Shown: one piece after another, positions 6,736 through 12,545 of the stretch
Layout: each line of letters begins with the position of its first letter
How positions within the stretch are numbered: the stretch's first letter is position 1
DNA from: CBDBFH01 sp965204775
Lineage (GTDB): Bacteria > Pseudomonadota > Alphaproteobacteria > JAPOUT01 > G958296285
Reading direction: 5' to 3'
NCBI GenBank assembly: GCA_965204775.1
Contig: CBDBFH010000003.1
Location: 1 to 13,445 of the forward strand
Length of the DNA stretch: 13,445 bases
Translations under genes and position numbers: made by a program
Notes under the pieces: generated by a model
What the model was told of the DNA's origin: nothing
Databases searched by the model: none
Seen by the model: the letters and a program-made list of their open reading frames with translations, nothing else

Positions 6736-7608
6736 ATGACGCACCGGTGGGGAATAGGCGAATGGCTTGGCGAATCTTTTTTCGATATGAAAAAGGAGGC
6801 TCGTCTTGCAAGAGCAAGGTGGAGCACGGACGACTATAAAGCCCGAACATGCCCTTTCAGGCTTGATCGCGGCTATTGCAACAAGCCTTGGGGCGTTTGT
6901 TCACTGCGCCCCTATGAGGATGATGGTGGGCTGGCTCGCCTCCCCGCAAGCGCAGAGGATCAGTTGCGCATCGTCTGCCCAAACAGGTTTGAGGAAAATG
7001 GCGAAATCATACGCTGGATCGGCCGGGAAATCCTTGGCACGCCAACCCCCCGTATCGCCAGGGAAGTCGGCTTTCTGAAATCCGAAATTACCGGCAAACT
7101 GGCCGGTCGAATTGACATGGTTCTGGTTAAGGAAAAATCCTCCGGCGCATTCGATTGGTGCGGTCTTGAGATTCAGGCAGTCTATTTTTCGGGAAGGAAA
7201 ATTCCGCAGGATATAGAAGCCGTACGCGGCGCTTGCAGGGGAAGCGCACCGTTCCCGATGGGTCAGCGCCGCCCTGATGATAGGAGTAGCGGGCCAAAAA
7301 GGCTCATGCCGCAGCTGCAAATTAAAGTCCCGACTCTGCGCAGGTGGAAGAAAAAGATGGCGATTGTCGTAGACCGGGGCTTTTTCAATTCCTTGACGGA
7401 AATGGAGCCAGCCCCCGATCTGGCCAGCGGGGATATTGTTTGGTTTGTGGTTTATCTCAAGCAGGGCAGGGACAAGAGATTTCGCCTGAAAAAAGACAGA
7501 ATCCACATCACAACGCTTGAGCACGCCACAGAGAGTTTCACTGCGGCTGGCGCAATTCCTCAATCTGAATTTGAAGCCATCTTAAGGAAGAAGGCCCGAT
7601 ATTTGTAA
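6736..7608 (+). CDS. NotI-family type II restriction endonuclease
   Basis: 290 aa. It should cleave DNA at the site protected by the upstream methyltransferase. It matches NotI as I recall it in two blocks. First, a four-cysteine set C39, C48, C55 and C81, in TCPF, GYCNK, GVCSL and VCPNRF, corresponds to the unusual Fe-Cys4 centre of NotI. Second, the PD-(D/E)XK-like core has D127 in AGRIDMVLV and E145/Q147 in GLEIQ, followed by a stretch aligning with the NotI sequence after LEIQ. In NotI the last position is likewise Gln rather than Lys. It is shorter than NotI (about 380 aa). There is no Shine-Dalgarno before the ATG at 6736; an ATG at 6787 is the alternative, but the longer form fits the NotI N-terminus better. 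Weak initiation would favour methyltransferase over nuclease. Family assignment is strong; specificity is unknown. Confidence 0.85.
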   Translation: MTHRWGIGEWLGESFFDMKKEARLARARWSTDDYKARTCPFRLDRGYCNKPWGVCSLRPYEDDGGLARLPASAEDQLRIVCPNRFEENGEIIRWIGREILGTPTPRIAREVGFLKSEITGKLAGRIDMVLVKEKSSGAFDWCGLEIQAVYFSGRKIPQDIEAVRGACRGSAPFPMGQRRPDDRSSGPKRLMPQLQIKVPTLRRWKKKMAIVVDRGFFNSLTEMEPAPDLASGDIVWFVVYLKQGRDKRFRLKKDRIHITTLEHATESFTAAGAIPQSEFEAILRKKARYL

Positions 7609-7626
7609 TGCCTGCGGGTGGCCTCC

Positions 7627-8088
7627 TCACGCCGCCGGGGGAAAGCCTTGGCCCGGATCATAGTCGAATAAATGCTGCCGGAACGCCCAGACATAACCCT
7701 CCGGGTCTTCCAGCTTCACTTCCCGCGCCCCGTAAAACGCATCCACCGGACCGCTGAGCAACTTCGCCCCCGCACGCTGCGCCCGCGCCGACAGCGCAGT
7801 CGCGTCCGCGCAATACACATACAACAGAATCGCCGGGGGAACCCCGCTCGCCCGCGGCGAGCGCATCGCCTCGCCGTAAACCGGATTCACCCCGTTCGGC
7901 GCCATCATCAAAACCCCTCGGCCCCTATACGTCATCCCGATATGAAGAACCACGCCGTCCTCCCCCACAATCCGCTCCGCCCGCTCAAAACCAAACGCCG
8001 CCGAATAAAACGCGCTCGCCTCATCCGGATCCCCAACCATCAAATAGGGAACCACCAGACTGCTCCGCTCCGGAACATCTCCGGCCAT
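7627..8088 (-). CDS. VOC (glyoxalase/bleomycin-resistance/PhnB-like) family protein
   Basis: 153 aa from the ATG at 8088, preceded by GGGAGTAGG; the frame stays open upstream to 8301 but that part lies inside the glycosylase gene in another frame. VOC proteins are metal-dependent enzymes or binding proteins built from paired beta-alpha-beta-beta-beta modules. Visible: the opening LVVPYLMVGDPDEASAFYSA at 11-30 with FGFE, H49 as likely first ligand, and the second module ending YGAREVKLEDPEGYVWAF at 119-136, whose E129 is a candidate ligand. The shape is close to PhnB-like YaeR/DUF1428-type small VOC proteins. The start is 5 bp after the stop of the AlkA-like gene, so they are co-transcribed. 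Its stop faces the endonuclease stop across 18 bp. Substrate unknown. Confidence 0.82.
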   Translation of the reverse strand: MAGDVPERSSLVVPYLMVGDPDEASAFYSAAFGFERAERIVGEDGVVLHIGMTYRGRGVLMMAPNGVNPVYGEAMRSPRASGVPPAILLYVYCADATALSARAQRAGAKLLSGPVDAFYGAREVKLEDPEGYVWAFRQHLFDYDPGQGFPPAA

Positions 8089-8093
8089 CAAAC

Positions 8094-8723
8094 CTACTCC
8101 CAGCCGCTGGCCGCGTTCTTCCAACGCCACATGTGAAGCGCAAGCCAGGTCCGGTAAGGCGCAAAAGCCTCCGTCCGCTCCGGCGCCTCCGCCTCGGCAA
8201 CCTCCGCCAGATCGGCAAACGTCCGCCGCACCGCCAAATCCCCCTGCGGCCAGATGTCCGGATCGCGGCAGTAAAAAATCCCGATCATGTCGCACGTCCA
8301 CGGCCCAATCCCGCGCAGACTGCTCAAATGGGCGGTCCGCTCCACGTGACCCATCCGCTTGATCCGAACCGCGCTCAAATGCCCCGCCTGCGCCGCATCG
8401 CGCAAACTCAGAAGAAAGGACACCTTCATCCCCGAAAGCCCGATCCCCCGCAAACGCCGCTCATTGTGCGGCGCAAACAGGCCCGGAAGGCCCTCCCCCG
8501 TCTCGCGCGCCGCCGCCAGAGTCCGATCCCAGAAAACCCGCGCAACCTTCGACGAAAGCTGCTGCCCGACAATCGCCTGCGCCAGAACCCGGACCAGACC
8601 GGCGCGCGCGCGCGACGGAAACGCAACCGGACCCATCTCGCAAAGCGCCCCATGAAGACGCGGGCCGATCTTCTTCGCCGCCCGCTCCAGATGCCGCTGC
8701 GCTTCAGCCGCCCGGACCGTCAT
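8094..8723 (-). CDS. DNA-3-methyladenine glycosylase (AlkA-like, HhH-GPD superfamily)
   Basis: 209 aa from the ATG at 8723; an in-frame ATG at 8753 would deepen the overlap with the hydrolase gene and has GGAGG directly against it, so 8723 is preferred. HhH-GPD glycosylases remove alkylated bases at the first step of base excision repair. Seen: QAIVGQQLSSKVA at 49-61, typical of the AlkA N-terminal helix; the helix-hairpin-helix LRGIGPWTCDMIGIF at 136-150; and the loop WPQGDLAVRR at 158-167 with D162 in the place of the catalytic aspartate. There is no iron-sulfur Cys loop, which fits AlkA and not Nth. The gene lacks the AraC-like Ada part. It overlaps the end of the upstream alpha/beta hydrolase gene by 20 bp, and the VOC gene follows 5 bp later. 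Confidence 0.88.
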   Translation of the reverse strand: MTVRAAEAQRHLERAAKKIGPRLHGALCEMGPVAFPSRARAGLVRVLAQAIVGQQLSSKVARVFWDRTLAAARETGEGLPGLFAPHNERRLRGIGLSGMKVSFLLSLRDAAQAGHLSAVRIKRMGHVERTAHLSSLRGIGPWTCDMIGIFYCRDPDIWPQGDLAVRRTFADLAEVAEAEAPERTEAFAPYRTWLALHMWRWKNAASGWE

Positions 8724-9675
8724 CAATAATCCCGTCCAGAAAGCGGCGCACATCCTCCGCCGAACGCTCCGGACTCTCCTCCATCGGCATATGCCCGATC
8801 CCCTCGTAAATCACCAAACGGGAATTCGGCAGGTCCCGCGCAAAGTCGCGCGCCCGCGCCGCGTCAATCAAGGCGTCCTCCGCTCCCCACATCACCAAAG
8901 CCGGAATCTTGATAACCCCCGCCGGAGGCGGCGCGCCGGGCCGGTATTGCGCAAATCTCAGCGCCGTCGCATGGCGCGCCCCCGCCCGCCGGTTTAAATC
9001 GCTATAGCGGTCAATCAACGCCTCGGTCACCACCGGCGAATTATTATACGCCGTGCGCACACCCTCCTCAATCAGAGCGCGGGAAAAAACATGGCGAACC
9101 AACGTGCGGAAAAACTCATGGCGCATCAGGCGAAAGGCCAGCGGACCCCGCTCGCTCCCCACCGGCGGATAGCCCCCGGCGTTAACCAGAATCAGCCCGC
9201 GCAGCTTCTCCGGATGGCGAAGCGCGTAAAGCCACGATACATGCCCCCCCATCGAATTGCCCCCAAGAACAAAACGCTCCACACCCAGACGCTCGACAAC
9301 CTCGTCCAGCAACGCAACATAATTGGGGGTCGAATAGTCGTCGCCGGGAATGCGGCCCGTCAGGCCATGGCCGGGAAGATCAAGCGTGATGATCCGGTAG
9401 CTCCCGCCCAGCTCGCGCACCCACGGCTCCCACGAATGCAGCGAGGCGTTCGAGCCGTGCAGCAAAACAATCGCCGGACCGGACCGGCTCCCCTCATCGC
9501 GCAGATGAAGCCGTCCGCCACCCCGCAATTCCAGAAACTGCGAGGCCGCGTTCATATATTTGGGGTCAACCTCCTCCGCCGGAAGGTCGGGGCGCAAAAA
9601 CAGCCCCACCCCCAGCGCCGCCGGAACGCACAGCGCCAGAAACGAATAGACTGAATATTTGAGAACCCGCCTCAT
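8704..9675 (-). CDS. Membrane-anchored alpha/beta hydrolase
   Basis: 323 aa. Residues about 7-27 form one hydrophobic segment (signal anchor, or uncleaved signal; no lipobox), so the enzyme probably faces the periplasm. The fold then follows the standard order: oxyanion-hole HGSNAS at 73-78, DLPGHG at 99-104, nucleophile elbow GNSMGG at 139-144 (S141), acid D267 in WGAEDALI, and catalytic His H295 in GIGHMPMEE. All triad residues are present. The type is close to haloperoxidase/epoxide-hydrolase-like esterases; the substrate cannot be told. It starts 12 bp after the thiE stop and its own end overlaps the glycosylase gene, so thiE, hydrolase, glycosylase and VOC genes could share a transcript. 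Confidence 0.88.
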   Translation of the reverse strand: MRRVLKYSVYSFLALCVPAALGVGLFLRPDLPAEEVDPKYMNAASQFLELRGGGRLHLRDEGSRSGPAIVLLHGSNASLHSWEPWVRELGGSYRIITLDLPGHGLTGRIPGDDYSTPNYVALLDEVVERLGVERFVLGGNSMGGHVSWLYALRHPEKLRGLILVNAGGYPPVGSERGPLAFRLMRHEFFRTLVRHVFSRALIEEGVRTAYNNSPVVTEALIDRYSDLNRRAGARHATALRFAQYRPGAPPPAGVIKIPALVMWGAEDALIDAARARDFARDLPNSRLVIYEGIGHMPMEESPERSAEDVRRFLDGIIDDGPGG

Positions 9676-9687
9676 CCTTGCCCCATT

Positions 9688-10397
9688 CTAAAGCTTTTCC
9701 TGCCCGAAAATCTCGTTGAAGGCCCGCACCGCCGCCGCCTCGCCCCCCGCAAAGTCCCAAACCCCCGACGAAACCGCCAGAAAATCCGCCCCCGCCCGCA
9801 CCAGCCCCCGCGCATTGGCCGGGGTGATCCCGCCAATCGCAACCCCGGGCAGCCGGCTCACTTCAGACCACCAGCGCACAATGTCCGGCCCGGCCCGCGC
9901 CGTTGCCCGCTTGGTCGCCGTTGCGAAAAACGCCCCAAAGGCCGCATAGTCGGCCCCCGCCTCGCCCGCCTCCATCGCCAGATGGCGCGAGGCGTGACAC
10001 GTCGCCCCGATAATCTTCTCCCCACCCAAAAGCGCCCGCGCCTGCCTGACCCCCATGTCCTCCCGGCCAAGATGAACCCCGTCCGCCCCGGCCTCCCGCA
10101 CCAGTCCCGGATCGTCATTGAGCAAAAACGCCACCCCCGCGCCCGCAACACAGGCCCCAGAACCTCCGACCAGCGCAAAACCTCATCACGCGCCATCGGC
10201 TTCAGGCGCAATTGCAGGCAGGCAACGCCGCCCCCGTCCAGCGCCCGCGCCAGACGATCCCGAAACGCCCCGGCCTTCCCCAAAACCGGCGGCGTGATTA
10301 AATACAGGCGGCAAAGCCTTTGCGCTCCCGCCGCGCCCGGTGTATCGTCCCCCGCCGATCCGGCCAATGCTCCAGACAAAAGAGATCCCCCCCCCAT
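9688..10397 (-). CDS. thiE: Thiamine-phosphate synthase, apparent -1 frameshift
   Basis: ThiE joins HMP-PP and HET-P to thiamine phosphate in the cytosol. The protein is split between two frames. The first gives RLYLITPPVLG, then CLQLRLK, up to GPVLRARG. The second gives AFLLNDDP, GADGVHLG, IIGATCHASRH, GADYAAFGAFF, and ends VAIGGITPANARGLVRAGADFLAV. The parts join into a full-length ThiE (about 226-236 aa) if one G is added to the G5 run at 10134-10138; read literally, the frame leaves the family at that point. The Mg-binding Asp and the substrate residues are present once joined. The start is uncertain: ATG at 10397 (no good Shine-Dalgarno) or TTG at 10367 (GGAG very close). The 10397 ATG shares its CATG with the divergent lipoprotein start. 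It may be a sequencing error or a real pseudogene. The family is certain. Confidence 0.82.
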
Positions 10398-10422
10398 GCC
10401 ATACATGTCATATATGCCATAT
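10396..10422 (+). repeat. Three tandem 9-bp units each beginning with ATG
   Basis: ATGCCATAC, ATGTCATAT, ATGCCATAT at 10396, 10405 and 10414. Each unit supplies an in-frame start codon for the lipoprotein gene, encoding MPY-MSY-MPY. Immediately before lies a C9 run (10387-10395). Confidence 0.82.
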
Positions 10423-11496
10423 CTGGCCCGCCGCCGCGCCGCACCCAATTATATCAAAACCTGCGCCCGGCTCGCCCCGGCGCTGGCCCTCCTCCTTGCC
10501 GGATGCGCCGGACTCGCCGAAACCCAAACCGCCGCGGTCGCTCCCTCAACCCCCGCCGCTCCACCCTTCTCCGGCGAAACCCATAGAGGCGAAATCCTCC
10601 TCCTTCCCAGCCGAAGCCCGGCAGGCTTCGATCTGATCCTCTCCCAGGGCCCCGGCGCCGGAGGCCGGGTGCGACTCGGCGCAGAACTCTCCCTGCCCTC
10701 CGGCGCACAGAGCAATGACAAACTCCCCGCCATCATCCTCATCCACGGCTCCGGCGGAATCTCCGGGCGCGGCCTCAAATACGTCGATCTCTTCAACGGC
10801 ATGGGCCTCGCCACCCTGCGCATCGACAGTTTCACCGGACGCGGAATCACCAGCACCGTCGGCGATCAGACCCGAGTCACCGAAAGCATGATGGTCGCCG
10901 ACGCCCTCAACGGCCTCGCCTTCCTCGCCGGGCGCGACGACATCGACCCGCAGCGCATCGGAATCATCGGCTGGTCCAAGGGCGGCGGCGTCAGCCTGCT
11001 CGCCGCCTGGGACGACGTCGCCCAAACCCTCGCCGGCGATGCGCGCTTCGCCGCACATGCCGCCTTCTACCCGCCATGCTTCGTCGACATCCAGGAGATC
11101 GATCTCGCCCCCGCCCCGGTGCGAATCTTTATCGGCGGAGACGATCAATGGACCCCGGCGCAGCCATGCTACGCCTTCGCCCGCCGCCTCTCCGCCAAAA
11201 ACGTGCCGACCGAACTCACCGTCTATCCGGGCGCGGAGCACTCCTTCGACCGGGCCGATCCGGCGCAGAACCATCCCGACGGCTTCAATTATGCAAACTG
11301 CGAGTTCTCGATCAACCGCGCCGGAGTCTTGCGCGACCTCAAAAGCGGCGTCATCCTCGATGCGCCCGAAAAACTGGATCAGGCCACCGCCGCCTGCGCC
11401 AAAAAAGGAACCCGAACCGCCCCCGATCCCCGCGCCGCACGCAGCGCGCTGATTGAATTGCGCAAATTCGTCGCCCGCACCCTGCTCGCCCCCTGA
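10396..11496 (+). CDS. Dienelactone-hydrolase-like lipoprotein
   Basis: 366 aa. A basic n-region (K21, R25) leads to LALLLAGC with lipobox Cys37, so it should be a lipoprotein exported to the envelope. After an Ala/Pro linker (about 43-58) comes an alpha/beta hydrolase core: LIHGSGG at 115-121, nucleophile GWSKGGG at 192-198 (S194), acid D249 or D250 in GGDDQWTP, and His H282 in GAEHSFD, the usual dienelactone hydrolase order. Three start codons (10396, 10405, 10414) come from the 9-bp repeat; I list the first. No clear Shine-Dalgarno is seen, only AAGAG at about 12 nt, separated by the C9 run. It points opposite to thiE and converges on the aldolase gene 21 bp away. Substrate unknown; periplasmic esterase-like role is inferred. 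Confidence 0.85.
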   Translation: MPYMSYMPYLARRRAAPNYIKTCARLAPALALLLAGCAGLAETQTAAVAPSTPAAPPFSGETHRGEILLLPSRSPAGFDLILSQGPGAGGRVRLGAELSLPSGAQSNDKLPAIILIHGSGGISGRGLKYVDLFNGMGLATLRIDSFTGRGITSTVGDQTRVTESMMVADALNGLAFLAGRDDIDPQRIGIIGWSKGGGVSLLAAWDDVAQTLAGDARFAAHAAFYPPCFVDIQEIDLAPAPVRIFIGGDDQWTPAQPCYAFARRLSAKNVPTELTVYPGAEHSFDRADPAQNHPDGFNYANCEFSINRAGVLRDLKSGVILDAPEKLDQATAACAKKGTRTAPDPRAARSALIELRKFVARTLLAP

Positions 11497-11517
11497 ACCC
11501 GCGGGCAATCCGGGGGG

Positions 11518-12545
11518 TCAAGCCGCCTCCTGCTCGGCGGCGGGCGTCCAGCGCCCCTGCGCCGCAAGGCCGTTCATCCGCGCCCGGTGGGCAAAGGCGC
11601 TTTGCGCCGCCGCCCGGTTCTCCTCCCGGCCCCGCCAGACCCGCAGCGGCCCCGCCTGCAAGGCGCGCCCGTAAGAAAACGTAAGCCGCCAGGGCGCATC
11701 ATCCCCCCGCGCATTGATCTCATTGAGATGGGCCGTCGCCTCCGCGTCCGACTGCCCCCCGACAAAAACGCAATCCCGGGAACCGCATGGGGAACCTTCT
11801 CATGCAAAACCTGCAGCGTCTTCCCGGCAACCTCCCCGGCCTCGGCCCGCGCCGGACAGGCCTGCCCCGGCAGAACCATATTCGGCTTTAAAATAATCCC
11901 CTCCAGCCGAACCCGGTGCAGCGCCAGCGCCTCAAAAACGCAGCCCAAAACCTCGCGGCTCACCTCCAGACAGCGCCCGATGTCATGCGCGCCGTCCATC
12001 AGAACTTCCGGCTCGACAATCGGAACCAGACCCGCCTCCTGACACAGCGCCGCATAGCGCGCCAGCGCCTCGGCATTGGCCGCAATGCATCCCCGGCCCG
12101 GAAGACCCGCGCCAATCCCGATCACCGCCCGCCACTTGGCAAAGCGCGCCCCCAATCCCCGGTAATCGGCCAGACGCTCGCGAAGCCCGTCCAGACCCTC
12201 GGTCACCTTCTCCTCCGCAGACAGCGCCATCGGCTTGGCCCCCTTATCCACCTTGATCCCCGGCAGCGCCCCCGCCGCCTCAATCAGCCCGGGCAGCGCC
12301 GTCCGTCCGTCCGCCGTCTTCTGCCGCAGAGTCTCCTCGAACAAAATCACCCCCGATATGTGTTCGCTCAATGCCTCGCGGCACCGAAACAGCAACTCCC
12401 GCCAGTCGCGCCGCGTCTGCCCGGTCGACTCAAGCTCAATCGCCTCAAAACGCCTGGAAATCGTTCCCGTGCTCTCATCGGCGGCGAGAATCCCCTTGCC
12501 CGCCGCCGCCATCCGGCCCGCAATCTCTTCAAGCGCTTCGGGCAT
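11518..12545 (-). CDS. fba: Class I fructose-bisphosphate aldolase, apparent -1 frameshift near C-terminus
   Basis: It cleaves fructose-1,6-bisphosphate through a Schiff base, in glycolysis/gluconeogenesis. It is the vertebrate-type class I family: ILAADESTGTISRRF at 19-33 (D24), GIKVDKGAKPM at 96-106 (K98), RFAKWRAV at 134-141 (K137), PIVEPEVLMDG at 175-185 (E178, E180) and the Schiff-base lysine K220 in LEGIILKPNMV; each is 9 below the rabbit enzyme number. The start at 12545 is fixed by AAAGGAGG 7 nt upstream. Read literally, the frame leaves the family after LSGG (262-264). Adding one G to the G6 run at 11755-11760 restores LSGGQSDAEA and the expected tail (YGRALQAGPLRVW), ending at the TGA at 11518-11520: 342 aa, the usual length. 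In the literal frame it would run off to 11574 with a basic nonsense tail. Confidence 0.9.

Noticed and set aside
6806..7078. Second open frame starting at TTG 6806 with AAAGGAGG upstream
   Set aside because: The ribosome-binding match is good but the 90-aa translation has no features and overlaps the conserved Cys4 region of the nuclease in another frame.
8601..8613. Alternating GC run as a structural (Z-DNA) element
   Set aside because: A short GCGCGCGCGCG inside the glycosylase gene encoding Ala/Arg codons; expected by chance at this GC content.
11488..11517. Bidirectional terminator between lipoprotein and aldolase genes
   Set aside because: CCCCC and GGGGG could pair around CCCGCGGG, but the stem is short and imperfect, overlaps a stop codon, and has no T tract on either strand.
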